Source: an uncultured Chitinophagaceae bacterium | GTDB taxonomy: Bacteria > Bacteroidota > Bacteroidia > Chitinophagales > Chitinophagaceae | DNA length: 48,707 bases | NCBI GenBank assembly: GCA_934502905.1 | Contig: CAKSVK010000007.1 | Location: forward strand, 1-48,707 | Direction: 5' to 3' | Part shown: in pieces, positions 8,428 to 18,753 of the stretch | How the letters are laid out: every line of letters begins with the position of its first letter | Position numbering within the stretch: the stretch's first letter is position 1 | Made by a program: the position numbers and the translations under genes | Notes under the pieces: generated by a model | The model's input: only the letters and a program-made list of their open reading frames with translations | Told to the model about the DNA's origin: nothing | Database searches by the model: none

Positions 8428-11400
8428 ATGGCTATCAAAAAAGACAACCGTCCAAAATCAAATTTTTCCAGGATTACGATAAGCCTGGCATCTCCGGATG
8501 CTATACTGGAAAGGTCTTACGGTGAGGTGTTAAAGCCGGAGACCATTAACTACCGCACTTACAAACCGGAAAGAGACGGTTTGTTCTGTGAGCGGATATT
8601 CGGTCCGGTAAAGGACTATGAGTGTGCATGCGGTAAGTATAAGCGTATTCGCTATAAAGGAATTGTGTGCGACCGTTGCGGAGTGGAAGTAACGGAGAAG
8701 AAAGTACGGCGTGAGCGCATGGGACATATAAAGCTGGTAGTGCCGGTAGTACATATCTGGTACTTTAAAAGCTTACCTAACAAGATCGGTTACTTGCTGG
8801 GCATCAGCTCCAAGAAAATGGAGAGCATTGTATACTACGAAAGGTACGTGGTAATACAGCCGGGCGTACGCGAAGACCGTAACCTGAAGCCGGGAGACCT
8901 GATCACGGAGGAGGAATACCTGGAAATACTGGAAAACCTTCCGAAAGACAACCAGTATCTGCCTGATGAAGATCCGCAGAAGTTTATCGCAAAAATGGGT
9001 GCCGAAGCTATACAGGCCATGCTGGCAAGGGTAGACCTGGATCAGCTGAGCTATGACCTGCGTAATGCCGCCGCTACAGAAACTTCCCAGCAACGTAAGG
9101 CAGATGCGTTGAAGCGTTTGAGCGTAGTGGAATCTTTCCGCGATGCCAACCACAGGATTGAAAACCGTCCCGAGTGGATGGTAATGCAATATATTCCCGT
9201 AATACCGCCGGAACTGCGCCCGTTAGTGCCGTTGGATGGTGGTCGTTTTGCCTCTTCGGACCTGAACGACCTGTATCGCCGTGTGATTATCCGCAACAAC
9301 CGTTTGAAGCGGTTGCTGGAGATCAAAGCGCCTGAAGTGATCCTGCGTAACGAAAAACGTATGCTGCAGGAAGCGATCGATTCATTGTTCGACAACTCGC
9401 GTAAATCCAACGCTGTGAAAGCAGAAGGCGGACGTGCGTTAAAATCCCTGAGTGATGTGCTGAAAGGTAAGCAGGGACGTTTCCGTCAGAACCTGTTGGG
9501 TAAGCGTGTAGACTACTCCGGTCGTTCCGTGATCGTGGTAGGTCCCGAATTGAAATTACATGAATGTGGTTTGCCGAAAGATATGGCGGCGGAATTGTTC
9601 AAGCCGTTCATCATCCGTAAACTGATTGAAAGAGGTATCGTAAAAACGGTAAAGAGCGCCAGGAAGCTGGTAGATCGTAAAGAATCCGTTGTTTGGGATA
9701 TCCTCGAAAATATATTGAAGGGACACCCGGTGATGTTGAACCGTGCCCCGACGCTGCACCGTTTATCCATCCAGGCATTTCAGCCCCGGTTGGTAGAAGG
9801 TAAAGCGATCCAGCTGCACCCCCTCGTTTGTTCTGCGTTCAACGCCGACTTCGATGGTGACCAGATGGCAGTACACGTTCCTTTGAGCAGTGCAGCCATC
9901 CTGGAAGCGCAATTGCTGATGTTGTCTTCACACAACATCCTTAACCCGCAGAATGGTACGCCCATCACCCTGCCTTCTCAGGACATGGTATTGGGGTTGT
10001 ATTATATTTCCAAGGGTAAAAAATCTACTGAAACTGAAAAAGTAAAAGGCGAGGGTAAGGCATTCTATAATGCGGAAGAGGTGATCATTGCCTACAACGA
10101 AGGAAAAGTAGATTTGCACGCACCTATAAAAGTGAAAGTGAATGTTCGCAATAGCGACGGCACGTTGGAAAAGAAGTTGATTGAAACAACGGTGGGACGT
10201 GTTATATTCAACCAGTTTGTTCCTGAAGAAGTAGGTTTTGTAAATGCATTGCTTACTAAAAAATCACTTCGTGAAATAATCGGTGAGATCATTAAGATCA
10301 CTAACGTTCCCAAAACGGCAAAATTCCTGGATGATATCAAGCAGCTTGGATTCAGAACTGCCTTCAGAGGCGGTCTGTCATTCAATATTAATGACCTGGT
10401 GATTCCCGAGATTAAGCAGGAACTGGTGGACTCCGCTTCTGACGAGGTGAAAGAGGTATGGGAAAACTACAACATGGGACTGATCACCAACAACGAGCGT
10501 TATAACCAGATCATCGATATCTGGAGCCGTGTGGATACCCGTGTAACGGAAACCCTTATCCGTGAGATGGCAACAGACAAGCAGGGCTTCAATTCTGTGT
10601 ACATGATGCTGGATTCAGGTGCCCGTGGTAGCAAGCAGCAGGTAAAACAGCTGGCAGGTATCAGGGGGTTGATGGCCAAGCCGAGGAAGAGCGGTTCTAC
10701 AGGATCTGAGATCATTGAGAACCCGATCCTTTCTAACTTTAAGGATGGTCTGAACGTATTGGAGTACTTTATTTCTACCCACGGTGCCCGTAAGGGTCTG
10801 GCGGATACAGCATTGAAGACCGCGGATGCAGGTTACCTGACCCGTCGTCTGGTGGATGTGGCGCAGGATGTTGTTATCAACGAGGAAGATTGCGGAACAT
10901 TACGTGGTATCGCTATCAGCGCATTAAAAGATAACGAGGATATAGTAGAGCCATTGTACGACAGGATACTGGGGCGTACTTCATTGCACGATGTGTACGA
11001 CCCGATAACAGATAAGCTGCTGGTAGCTGCAGGAGGACATATTGATGAGGATATTGCCAGAAGAATAGAGGATAGCGGTATTGAAGCGGTTGATATCCGT
11101 TCTGTGCTGACTTGCGAAAGCAAGCGTGGTGTGTGCGTGAGATGTTACGGGTTGAACCTTGCTACAGGCTATATTGCGCAGCGTGGTGATGCTGTAGGTA
11201 TCATCGCCGCTCAATCCATCGGTGAGCCGGGTACTCAGCTGACACTTCGTACCTTCCACGTGGGTGGTGTGGCTGGTTCTGCAACAGTAGACTCCCAGCT
11301 GGTAGCTAAATTTGATGGTACTGTTCAGTTCGACGGGTTGCGCTCTGTAACGGCAGAAAACAATGCCGGTGAAAAACACCAGATCGTAATCGGACGTACC

Positions 11401-12720
11401 GGTGAGCTGCGTATCATTGATGTAAAAAATGACAGGCTGCTTATTACGAATAATATACCCTACGGTGCAACATTGCTGGTGAAAGACGGGCAGTCCGTAA
11501 GCAAAGGGGATGTGATCTGCACATGGGATCCCTTCAACAATGTGGTGATCTCTGAGCAGGCGGGTGCTGTTAAGTTTGAAAGTGTGATAGAAGGTGTAAC
11601 CTTCCGTGAAGAAGCAGATGAGCAAACAGGACACCGTGAGAAAGTAGTAATAGAAACAAAAGATAAGACCAAGATACCGATGCTGCAGGTAGAAGGAAAG
11701 GATATCAAATCCTACAACCTGCCCGTAGGGTCGCATATAGTAGTAGACGAAGGAGATGAAGTGAGAGCCGGACAGGTGTTGGTGAAGATCCCGCGTGTGT
11801 TAGGCAAGCTTCGTGATATTACGGGTGGTCTGCCCCGCGTAACAGAGTTGTTTGAAGCACGTAACCCGGGCAACCCGGCTATCGTATCGGAAATAGACGG
11901 TGTGGTGACATTTGGTTCTGTAAAACGCGGTAACCGCGAGATCATTATCGAAGCCAAAGACGGCGTGGTGAAAAAGTACCTTGTGCCGCTTACCCGCCAG
12001 ATACTTGTGCAGGATGGTGACTTTGTGAGAGCCGGAACTTCTTTATCAGACGGACAAACGGCACCTGCGGATATCCTCAATATCAAGGGACCTTACGCTG
12101 TGCAGGAGTATGTGGTGAATGAGATCCAGGAAGTGTACCGCTTGCAGGGTGTGCGTATCAACGATAAGCACATCGAAGTGATCGTAAGGCAGATGATGAA
12201 GAAAGTAGAAATACTGGAGCCGGGCGATACCAAATTCCTGGAGGAAGATCTGGAAGACAGGGTAGACTTTATCGAAGAGAATGACTGGATCTTTGATAAG
12301 AAAGTAATTACGGATCCGGGAGAATCAACCAAACTTCGTGCAGGGCAGATCGTTAGCCTGAGAGAGGTGCGGGAGGAAAACTCTGTGCTGAGACGTGCCG
12401 ATAAAAAGCTGGCTGAATTCCGTGATGCCAATCCGGCAACTTCAAAACCGGTGCTGCTCGGTATTACAAAAGCTTCTTTGGGAACCCGCAGTTGGATTTC
12501 AGCGGCATCGTTCCAGGAAACTACCAAAGTACTCAGCTCTGCTGCCATTCAGGGTAAATCTGATGACATGCTCGGCTTGAAAGAGAATGTAATTACAGGT
12601 CATCCGATTCCGGCAGGTACAGGCTTGCGTGAGTTTGAGAATATGGTGGTTGGAAGCAAGGAAGAATATGAACTGCTGCAGACGACACGTGAAGCAATGA
12701 GTTTTGATGACGAAGAATAA
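8428..12720 (+). CDS. rpoC: DNA-directed RNA polymerase subunit beta'
   Basis: 1430 residues, usual for the phylum. It carries the catalytic NADFDGDQM motif at residues 472-480, whose three Asp residues bind the active-site Mg2+. The N-terminal zinc ribbon is present (CACGKYK...CDRCG), as is the second zinc site ([13 protein letters not shown]), and the trigger-loop region follows the [20 protein letters not shown] segment. It is co-transcribed with rpoB (74-nt gap without terminator) and followed by a strong hairpin terminator. No intein, split or frameshift is present. Confidence 0.98.
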   Translation: MAIKKDNRPKSNFSRITISLASPDAILERSYGEVLKPETINYRTYKPERDGLFCERIFGPVKDYECACGKYKRIRYKGIVCDRCGVEVTEKKVRRERMGHIKLVVPVVHIWYFKSLPNKIGYLLGISSKKMESIVYYERYVVIQPGVREDRNLKPGDLITEEEYLEILENLPKDNQYLPDEDPQKFIAKMGAEAIQAMLARVDLDQLSYDLRNAAATETSQQRKADALKRLSVVESFRDANHRIENRPEWMVMQYIPVIPPELRPLVPLDGGRFASSDLNDLYRRVIIRNNRLKRLLEIKAPEVILRNEKRMLQEAIDSLFDNSRKSNAVKAEGGRALKSLSDVLKGKQGRFRQNLLGKRVDYSGRSVIVVGPELKLHECGLPKDMAAELFKPFIIRKLIERGIVKTVKSARKLVDRKESVVWDILENILKGHPVMLNRAPTLHRLSIQAFQPRLVEGKAIQLHPLVCSAFNADFDGDQMAVHVPLSSAAILEAQLLMLSSHNILNPQNGTPITLPSQDMVLGLYYISKGKKSTETEKVKGEGKAFYNAEEVIIAYNEGKVDLHAPIKVKVNVRNSDGTLEKKLIETTVGRVIFNQFVPEEVGFVNALLTKKSLREIIGEIIKITNVPKTAKFLDDIKQLGFRTAFRGGLSFNINDLVIPEIKQELVDSASDEVKEVWENYNMGLITNNERYNQIIDIWSRVDTRVTETLIREMATDKQGFNSVYMMLDSGARGSKQQVKQLAGIRGLMAKPRKSGSTGSEIIENPILSNFKDGLNVLEYFISTHGARKGLADTALKTADAGYLTRRLVDVAQDVVINEEDCGTLRGIAISALKDNEDIVEPLYDRILGRTSLHDVYDPITDKLLVAAGGHIDEDIARRIEDSGIEAVDIRSVLTCESKRGVCVRCYGLNLATGYIAQRGDAVGIIAAQSIGEPGTQLTLRTFHVGGVAGSATVDSQLVAKFDGTVQFDGLRSVTAENNAGEKHQIVIGRTGELRIIDVKNDRLLITNNIPYGATLLVKDGQSVSKGDVICTWDPFNNVVISEQAGAVKFESVIEGVTFREEADEQTGHREKVVIETKDKTKIPMLQVEGKDIKSYNLPVGSHIVVDEGDEVRAGQVLVKIPRVLGKLRDITGGLPRVTELFEARNPGNPAIVSEIDGVVTFGSVKRGNREIIIEAKDGVVKKYLVPLTRQILVQDGDFVRAGTSLSDGQTAPADILNIKGPYAVQEYVVNEIQEVYRLQGVRINDKHIEVIVRQMMKKVEILEPGDTKFLEEDLEDRVDFIEENDWIFDKKVITDPGESTKLRAGQIVSLREVREENSVLRRADKKLAEFRDANPATSKPVLLGITKASLGTRSWISAASFQETTKVLSSAAIQGKSDDMLGLKENVITGHPIPAGTGLREFENMVVGSKEEYELLQTTREAMSFDDEE

Positions 12721-12735
12721 TGTTTAAGATAAATG

Positions 12736-12772
12736 AAAGGAGTAGTATGTTTTTTGCATCTACTCCTTTTTG
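12736..12772 (+). terminator. Terminator of the rpoBC operon
   Basis: AAAGGAGTAG (12736-12745) pairs perfectly with CTACTCCTTT (12760-12769). The loop can extend the stem by ATG/CAT, and a short T-tract follows. It starts 16 nt after the rpoC stop. Confidence 0.88.
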
Positions 12773-12862
12773 TTTGTACCAATGTTTAAAGCCCTGTGTT
12801 AACTGAAGCCTAAAAGTACAGCCAGGGTATTTATATTTCCATAATTTGCAAATAAAAAAGGC

Positions 12863-13477
12863 ATGAAATATCTCTCCATAATACTTAGTACGGTAGCGCT
12901 TCTTCTTTCCGGCATCCTGCTGTACCAGCAAAATGCAGGTAAAAAAACAGCTGGCGGAACAAGCGACTCTTTAACTATCAACGATAGTTCAGAAGCGAAG
13001 CCTGTAAAGATTGCGTATGTAGATCTTGACTCAATGGACGCACGCTTTGATTACTATAAAGTGAAAATGGAAGGGTTTGAAAAAAAGAAGGAAGGGCTGG
13101 ACAGGCAACTGAATAATTCTTATCAAAACCTGGATAACAAGAGAATAGATTTTTTAAAGAAGGGAGATGCTATCACACAGGCTGAAGCAGATGCTTTCAA
13201 GAGGGAGTATGAGCAGCAATTACAGTACCTGGAGAACCAGCGCCGCAAAACAGAGCAGGATGTGCAGCAGGAAGCTATGGTGATGAGAGACGATATCTTT
13301 AACAAGATCTACGATTACCTGAAAGAATACAGTAAAGAAAGAGGATACACCTATATATTTTCTTACTCGCGTAATGCGAATGTATTCCTGTACCAGGATG
13401 AAAAAAATGATATCACAGATGAGGTAATAAAAGGCCTGAATGAAAGATATCCCAAGCCGGAAGAAAAGAAAAAATAG
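12863..13477 (+). CDS. OmpH/Skp family periplasmic chaperone-like protein
   Basis: 204 residues. An N-terminal hydrophobic segment (YLSIILSTVALLLSGILLY) is a signal peptide or membrane anchor, followed by a low-complexity linker and then KIAYVDLDSM, the hallmark start of the OmpH/Skp fold. The middle (about residues 65-155) is a long charged coiled coil, and the fold returns to strands with GYTYIFSYS and ANVFLY near the end, as in Skp. Skp trimers hold unfolded outer-membrane proteins in the periplasm; many Bacteroidota encode several paralogues and the client of this one is unknown. It is followed directly by a bidirectional terminator. Confidence 0.85.
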   Translation: MKYLSIILSTVALLLSGILLYQQNAGKKTAGGTSDSLTINDSSEAKPVKIAYVDLDSMDARFDYYKVKMEGFEKKKEGLDRQLNNSYQNLDNKRIDFLKKGDAITQAEADAFKREYEQQLQYLENQRRKTEQDVQQEAMVMRDDIFNKIYDYLKEYSKERGYTYIFSYSRNANVFLYQDEKNDITDEVIKGLNERYPKPEEKKK

Positions 13478-13495
13478 GTTGGAAAAAAGTAGTTG

Positions 13496-13535
13496 AACAA
13501 AAAGCCCCGCCTTTATCAGAGCGGGGCTTTTTGTT
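13496..13535. terminator. Bidirectional terminator between ompH-like gene and panD
   Basis: Arms AACAAAAAGCCCCGC (13496-13510) and GCGGGGCTTTTTGTT (13521-13535) are perfectly complementary around a 10-nt loop. Convergent genes flank it, so it can end both transcripts. Confidence 0.92.
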
Positions 13536-13559
13536 GCTGATACCAGCTATATTACCGGA

Positions 13560-13928
13560 TTAGTAATTGTATTTTTCTACAGATTTGATCTTGTTATCAC
13601 CTTCGGTAAATACCAGGGTAGGTTGATAGTTTTCAGCTTCTTCCGGCGTCATGGTAATAAATGAAAGGATATGCACAGTGTCACCTACTTTTGCATGTAG
13701 CGCAGCTCCGCCATTCATACATACTTCTCCGCTACCTCTTTTGCCTGGAATAACGTAAGTCATGATCCTGCTGCCGCTCACCGCATTGTTGATGTAAACC
13801 TGCTCATATTTCTTGATCCCTGCGGCATCCAGTATGTCAGCGTCAATGGTAATGGATCCATTATAGGTAACGTTGGCTTCAGTAACCTTAACGGTGTGGA
13901 TCTTTGCTTTTAAAATAGTTAGTTGCAT
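13560..13928 (-). CDS. panD: Aspartate 1-decarboxylase (pyruvoyl enzyme)
   Basis: 122 residues. PanD decarboxylates L-aspartate to beta-alanine for pantothenate and CoA synthesis, using a pyruvoyl group made by self-cleavage of its precursor. The cleavage site is present as Y22-N-G24-S25, so the chain should split between G24 and S25. The active-site K9, R54, T57, Y58 and N72 are all found at their expected positions; the Trp47 of the E. coli enzyme is Asn here, which appears usual for Bacteroidota. The start codon lies inside the end of the preceding gene (10-nt overlap), so it is the third gene of a coupled operon with a papain-like protein and a cysteine-synthase-like enzyme. No panB or panC is nearby. 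Confidence 0.93.
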   Translation of the reverse strand: MQLTILKAKIHTVKVTEANVTYNGSITIDADILDAAGIKKYEQVYINNAVSGSRIMTYVIPGKRGSGEVCMNGGAALHAKVGDTVHILSFITMTPEEAENYQPTLVFTEGDNKIKSVEKYNY

Positions 13929-15007
13929 ATTTCTGCGTTTAATAATTGATTGGATTGGTTTTTGAGGTCAGCTTTTTCTGTGTCCGGATCTGCGGATGTA
14001 AGTATGCATACCCTGCCATCCTGGAAAATTGAATACTTCTTATATATAAAATGGAATGTGAATGCATAAGGCAGGTCAAGGTCCAGCTTGTGCGAAGAGC
14101 TGACCTTTACATGGTACTCTTCCTGTCCCATGCAGTTGAATTTATAAATTTTATAGAGGGTGGCTTCTGCTTCTGCGACATGAAACCAGGCGCCTTCTCC
14201 AATCCCTCCCAGCCATTGTGCCTTTTCCGGTACCATTGCCGGTTTGGGAGGCGCTTCCATCAGTCCCGGTTTGCTGTCGCAGCCCATTTTTTTTGACCCT
14301 TCTTTGGTGAAGTTATCTTTCAGGAGGCTTAGCTGAAATCTTAATGATCGCATCCTGCTCATTACCTGCGAGCTAAGCTGGTGATCGTGATAACAATACA
14401 CATGGTTATCAGGAGTTGCATTAACAACATTGCTGGTAGGACTGGCTTTAAGACACTCAGGGTAAAACAGCTTCCGGATCCTGGTATCTTTCCGGTCCAT
14501 GGCTGCAGCCATTACCTGTGCTACAAATCGTGAACAGCTATTATTGTTCCTTGCCAGCGCTCCATATAAAACAGGTCCCTGGTTTACAAGCTGATCTGCA
14601 TATTTAACGCCTGCCGGGAAGGAGATGTTCCTGCATATTGAAAAAAGAAGCCGTCCGCCGCCATGTGTGGCAGGCTCTTTTCGATACAGCTCTTCCAGCA
14701 GCTCCTCCATATTTGTCAATTCATCCCGATGGTTAAAAATGGCAGTAGTGGTTATGGCAAGTCGCGGATCAAATTCTACGGAACGGGTTCTGCCATAACC
14801 TCTCGGGCACAGGTACCTGCCGAAATCATAATACAGGATCCTGCCGGAGCTCCGCTCTATTAAAAGGATGGCAGCATGGCCGACTTTAAAATTCAGGTTA
14901 CTCACAATCCCGGCTTTTTTTAGCAGCGCCATCCATTTTTCATCCCCCAAAGCGGTTTGATCCGGCCAGGAAATAGGGATCGCTATATCATTAAATATTT
15001 GCTCCAT
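13919..15007 (-). CDS. Unknown protein with permuted papain-like (His-Asp-Cys) motifs
   Basis: 362 residues. The N-terminal 170 residues read like a circularly permuted NlpC/P60 or PPPDE-type thiol fold: KVGHAAILLIE (H44), then YYDFGRYL (D61), then LARNNNSCSRFVAQVM (C158), giving the His-before-Cys order of that class. Members include peptidases, amidases and acyltransferases acting on amide or thioester bonds. The C-terminal part (about 245-345) has a different, strand-rich character and a Pro-rich linker before it. It may correspond to the Pfam family DUF6695 (from memory, unverified). It abuts the upstream cysteine-synthase-like gene with no spacer and overlaps panD, so the three are surely co-translated. 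No signal peptide is seen, so it is probably cytoplasmic. Substrate unknown. Confidence 0.75.
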   Translation of the reverse strand: MEQIFNDIAIPISWPDQTALGDEKWMALLKKAGIVSNLNFKVGHAAILLIERSSGRILYYDFGRYLCPRGYGRTRSVEFDPRLAITTTAIFNHRDELTNMEELLEELYRKEPATHGGGRLLFSICRNISFPAGVKYADQLVNQGPVLYGALARNNNSCSRFVAQVMAAAMDRKDTRIRKLFYPECLKASPTSNVVNATPDNHVYCYHDHQLSSQVMSRMRSLRFQLSLLKDNFTKEGSKKMGCDSKPGLMEAPPKPAMVPEKAQWLGGIGEGAWFHVAEAEATLYKIYKFNCMGQEEYHVKVSSSHKLDLDLPYAFTFHFIYKKYSIFQDGRVCILTSADPDTEKADLKNQSNQLLNAEICN

Positions 15008-16030
15008 TTATGCGGTAAGGGTTGACTTATTCGGTGTATATAATTTGCTCAGGTAACGGCTGCCGTGGTCAGGAAATAGCAATACCAGGGTATGAAGGTA
15101 ATTAAGATTCATCGTGCTGATATGCCTGTCCATAGCAGCGAGTACAGCCGCGCTGGAGAAGCCCGGCAGAAAACCCGTTTTGCCCGTGTATTCATGAGCC
15201 GTGGCTCTTGTTCCTTCCAGATCCACCTGGAAGATATTATCCACGAACCGGGGGTCAAAAGAGCCGGGAATGAAGTTTCTTCCGATGCCATCGATGCAGT
15301 CGAAGGATACTTTTCCACCCGGTAATTTTCCCGTCTCAAGAAATCCTGCTAGAACCGATCCCCTGGGTTCTACACCCCATACAGAAACGGTACTGTTCTT
15401 TTCCTTAAGATATTTTCCCACGCCGGAAATTGTTCCTCCTGTACCGATACCGGCAACAAAGTGTGTCACCTGCCCACCTGTTTGTTCCCATATTTCAGGG
15501 CCGGTGGTTTGATAATGCGCATGCAGGTTTTGCGGGTTATAATATTGATTGGTGAAATATGCATCCGGATTTTCATCTACAAAAGCCTGTGCCCGTGATT
15601 GGGTGGAATGTGGATCCTCCAGGCCATTTGAGTTCTCGCAGATTTCCACACAGGCGCCTATGCTTTTTAGTAGATCTGTTTTTTCAACAGAAGTTTTTCC
15701 GGAAATAAAAATTTTAGAGCGGTATCCCAGTCGTTTTGCCAACAGGGCAATAGATACACCTGTATTGCCGCTGCTTGCTTCTACAAAAATACCATCCTTC
15801 TTTATCTTCTTACCCCTGATGGCATCTTCCAGCATAAACAATGCCGGGCGATCTTTGGAAGACATGCCGGGATTGTTGTGAAATTCCTCTTTGACAAACA
15901 CATTGGTATGGTAACGCAAGGACAGAAAGCTGCATTTTCTGAGCGGAGTATTACCTACCATGGTTTTTAAATGACTGATGCTTTCCAGGTCAGTTTGCAT
16001 GTAAAATTTTTTGGTCATAGAGTTTGTCAT
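15008..16030 (-). CDS. Cysteine-synthase-family PLP enzyme
   Basis: About 340 residues of fold-type II PLP enzyme. The PLP lysine is in NPGMSSKDRPAL (K59 with this start). The Asn loop that holds the substrate carboxylate is EASSGNTGVSIA, and the phosphate-binding loop is GIGTGGTISGVGKYL. Family members replace the beta-substituent of O-acetylserine, O-phosphoserine or similar with sulfide, homocysteine or an amine (CysK, CBS, SbnA). The specificity cannot be read from sequence; the MSS in place of the usual GGS or GSV before the lysine suggests it is not a standard CysK. Start: ATG at 16030 chosen; 16018 is possible, and 16090 would add an unlikely hydrophobic extension. First gene of an operon with the papain-like gene and panD. 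Confidence 0.85.
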   Translation of the reverse strand: MTNSMTKKFYMQTDLESISHLKTMVGNTPLRKCSFLSLRYHTNVFVKEEFHNNPGMSSKDRPALFMLEDAIRGKKIKKDGIFVEASSGNTGVSIALLAKRLGYRSKIFISGKTSVEKTDLLKSIGACVEICENSNGLEDPHSTQSRAQAFVDENPDAYFTNQYYNPQNLHAHYQTTGPEIWEQTGGQVTHFVAGIGTGGTISGVGKYLKEKNSTVSVWGVEPRGSVLAGFLETGKLPGGKVSFDCIDGIGRNFIPGSFDPRFVDNIFQVDLEGTRATAHEYTGKTGFLPGFSSAAVLAAMDRHISTMNLNYLHTLVLLFPDHGSRYLSKLYTPNKSTLTA

Positions 16031-16352
16031 TTTGGGTTTTTGAGGACCAATGACGAAGGCGGATACAAAAGGATAAATAGATACTAACAAGAGTAAGAAA
16101 AAAGTATGCCCTGCAGCGTTAATAATTGTTAAAATTTATAACAATAGTTTATGATGTTTGTCCCTGAAAGCGGATCCTTAATATGATGAGTGCCGTGTGT
16201 TGGATAATGATGGGCGGAAAGCGTTGTAAAACAGGTTATGTTATAAGCGTCAGTTGTCAAAAGGTTATTGAGGTTTGCGGAACCGGTGGTTGACCTTCCG
16301 GTACCCGGGATTAAAATATTTTTGATTGGGCAAAACTTTCTACATTAGCTGT
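16031..16352. other. Divergent intergenic region without gene
   Basis: About 320 nt between the divergent cysteine-synthase-like operon and the heptose kinase gene. It must hold both promoters. TACATTAG at 16341-16348 is a poor -7 candidate for the kinase, only 4 nt before its ATG. No ORF, hairpin terminator or repeat was recognised. Confidence 0.4.
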
Positions 16353-17342
16353 ATGACTGCAGAGCAACTTTTTGATTCTTTCACTAAAATGAAAGTGGGC
16401 ATCGTGGGGGACGTGATGCTGGATACATACTTATGGGGAAAGGTAGACCGGATTTCACCCGAGGCCCCGGTGCCCGTTGTTGCGATAGAAAGGAAAGAGC
16501 AGCGAATGGGGGGCGCCGCGAATGTAGCGCTGAATATTACATCCCTTGGTGCAAAGGCTGCTGTTATTTCTGTCACCGGCAACGATGAAGATGGATTGGC
16601 GCTCAAAAAATTGTTTGAAGAAAAAAATATAGACACCAGCTTCTTTTTGCACAGCGCCAAACGGATCACCACCAATAAGATCCGGGTGATCAGCCGTAAC
16701 CAGCAAATGATGCGGCTTGATAACGAGGTAAGTGCAGACCTTGGGTACGAAGATGAGAACAGGATGATACTGGCGGTGCAACACTACATCGCACAGGAAA
16801 AACCGGATGTCATTATCCTGGAAGATTATAACAAGGGTGTTTTAACTGAGTTGGTCATACATAAGGTGGTAGAGCTCTGTAAGAAGAACGGGATTATTAC
16901 CGCAGTGGACCCCAAACGGAAAAACTTCTTCAGCTACACAGGCGTAGATATTTTTAAGCCCAACCTGAAAGAGGTGACCGAAGGATTAAATATGATATAT
17001 TCAGGTGTAAGCCTGGACCTGCTCCGGGAAATACACCGGGAACTATCGGAAAGGCTGCATCACCAAATTTCATTTATAACGCTTTCGGAAAAGGGCGTTT
17101 TTTACCAGTATGAGCAGGCTGCGGATATCATTCCGTCTCATATCCGGAATATTGCCGATGTCAGCGGAGCGGGAGATACGGTGATCGCCGTCGCTGCCCT
17201 GGTGTATGCCGCTACCCGGAATGTCAGCCTCATGGCGGAAACGGCCAATATTGCCGGGGGGCTGGTCTGCGAAATAGTAGGGACAGCCGCCATCAATAAA
17301 GAGCTGTTGCTGAAAGAATGTAACCGCCTGCTTGAGCTTTGA
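16353..17342 (+). CDS. rfaE1: D-glycero-beta-D-manno-heptose-7-phosphate kinase (PfkB family)
   Basis: 329 residues, PfkB-type sugar kinase like the N-terminal half of HldE/RfaE. It phosphorylates heptose-7-phosphate at C1 on the way to ADP-heptose for lipopolysaccharide core. Evidence: N-terminal KVGIVGDVMLDTYLWGKVDR with ISPEAPVPVV, the substrate loop RMGGAANVALN, and C-terminal signature DVSGAGDTVIAVAAL with the catalytic Asp. The cytidylyl/adenylyltransferase half is missing, as expected for the split Bacteroidota version. Start ATG 16353 is chosen over a TTG at 16326, which would add nine unconvincing residues. It is transcribed alone or with hemL 96 nt downstream. Confidence 0.88.
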   Translation: MTAEQLFDSFTKMKVGIVGDVMLDTYLWGKVDRISPEAPVPVVAIERKEQRMGGAANVALNITSLGAKAAVISVTGNDEDGLALKKLFEEKNIDTSFFLHSAKRITTNKIRVISRNQQMMRLDNEVSADLGYEDENRMILAVQHYIAQEKPDVIILEDYNKGVLTELVIHKVVELCKKNGIITAVDPKRKNFFSYTGVDIFKPNLKEVTEGLNMIYSGVSLDLLREIHRELSERLHHQISFITLSEKGVFYQYEQAADIIPSHIRNIADVSGAGDTVIAVAALVYAATRNVSLMAETANIAGGLVCEIVGTAAINKELLLKECNRLLEL

Positions 17343-17373
17343 CACTAAAATTGCATTTAAATTACATAGTAAG

Positions 17374-17405
17374 TCTGGCTTTGTAGCTTACTAATAGTAG
17401 CTTTG
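17374..17405 (+). promoter_or_regulatory. Candidate promoter of hemL
   Basis: TAGCTTTG at 17398-17405 matches the -7 consensus exactly. TCTG at 17374-17377 is a one-mismatch -33 box 20 nt upstream. The hemL start lies 34 nt after the -7 box. Confidence 0.5.
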
Positions 17406-17438
17406 CGCAGTTGATTTTTTCACTTTTTTGAATTACAG

Positions 17439-18722
17439 ATGATGGATATCAGTAAAAGCCGGGAATTGTTTGCACGTGCGCAGCATGTTATACCCGGTGG
17501 CGTGAATTCCCCGGTCCGCGCATTCAGAAGCGTAGGGGGAACTCCCTTATTTATAGAGAAAGCCGGCGGGGCCTGGTTATATGATGCAGACGGCAATGCA
17601 TATATCGACTTTATCAACTCCTGGGGACCGATGGTACTGGGCCATGCTTATCCGCCTGTAATAGATGCTATTCAGAAAAAAGCCGCATTTTCCACGTCTT
17701 TTGGGGCGCCTACGGAGTTGGAAATAGAAATTGCCGAACTGATCAAAACAATGTCGCCGAACATTGATATGATCCGGATGGTAAACAGTGGTACCGAAGC
17801 CTGCATGAGCGCTATCAGGCTGGCAAGAGGATTTACCGGCAGGAATAAATTCATAAAATTTGAAGGTTGTTATCACGGTCATGCAGACTGCTTCCTGGTA
17901 AAAGCAGGAAGCGGCCTGGCTACATTGAATATACAGGCAGTGCCGGGTGTAACTGCAGGTGCTGCATCGGATACGCTTACCTGCGGCTACAATGACCTGG
18001 AAGCACTGGAGGAGCTGGTCCGCAAAAACAAAAATGAAATTGCAGCTATCATTATAGAGCCTGTCGCTGGTAATATGGGCTGTATTCCGCCTGCTCCCGG
18101 GTACCTGGAGGGTATAAGAGCGATCTGTGACCGGGAAGATATATTGCTGATATTTGATGAAGTGATGACGGGTTTCAGGCTGGCAGCAGGTGGCGCACAG
18201 GAATATTTGGGCATTCATGCGGATATAGTAACGTATGGAAAAATAATTGGCGCCGGCATGCCGGTAGGCGCATTTGCTGCCCGTAAGGAGATCATGGACC
18301 ACGTAGCGCCTGTGGGCAGCGTTTACCAGGCAGGGACTTTGAGCGGGAACCCCCTGGCGATGATAGCAGGATATACACTTTTGCGTGAGCTGAAGGATAA
18401 CCCGGGTATATATGCGCAGCTGGAAGAAAAATCGGGATACCTGGAGAATGGGTTACGGGAGGTTTTCAGTGCCGCGCATATACCGGTTGTGATCAACCGT
18501 GCGGGCAGCATGATCAGCCTGCATTTTGGCAGTCATGATATTGTTGACTTTCATACTGCTTCCCGGGCCGACATATCTATGTTTAGCAGGTTTTTTCATC
18601 ATATGCTGCAATCGGGAGTTTACCTGCCTCCATCGGCCTTTGAAACCTGGTTTGTAAGCAATGCGCTTAGCTATGACGACATAGATGCTACGATAAAAGC
18701 CGCTTCGGAGTTTAATGGTTAA
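17439..18722 (+). CDS. hemL: Glutamate-1-semialdehyde 2,1-aminomutase
   Basis: 427 residues, class III PLP aminotransferase fold. It converts glutamate-1-semialdehyde to 5-aminolevulinate in the C5 pathway for heme. Evidence: N-terminal [20 protein letters not shown], substrate loop [18 protein letters not shown], Asp pairing with the PLP ring in [12 protein letters not shown], and the PLP lysine in [16 protein letters not shown]. Length is normal. Two adjacent ATG codons (17439 and 17442) are possible starts. hemH follows after 31 nt, so the pair is a small heme operon with rsgA behind it. Confidence 0.95.
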   Translation: MMDISKSRELFARAQHVIPGGVNSPVRAFRSVGGTPLFIEKAGGAWLYDADGNAYIDFINSWGPMVLGHAYPPVIDAIQKKAAFSTSFGAPTELEIEIAELIKTMSPNIDMIRMVNSGTEACMSAIRLARGFTGRNKFIKFEGCYHGHADCFLVKAGSGLATLNIQAVPGVTAGAASDTLTCGYNDLEALEELVRKNKNEIAAIIIEPVAGNMGCIPPAPGYLEGIRAICDREDILLIFDEVMTGFRLAAGGAQEYLGIHADIVTYGKIIGAGMPVGAFAARKEIMDHVAPVGSVYQAGTLSGNPLAMIAGYTLLRELKDNPGIYAQLEEKSGYLENGLREVFSAAHIPVVINRAGSMISLHFGSHDIVDFHTASRADISMFSRFFHHMLQSGVYLPPSAFETWFVSNALSYDDIDATIKAASEFNG

Positions 18723-18753
18723 CTAACGAATTAACAGCAATAACAGAATTTGT

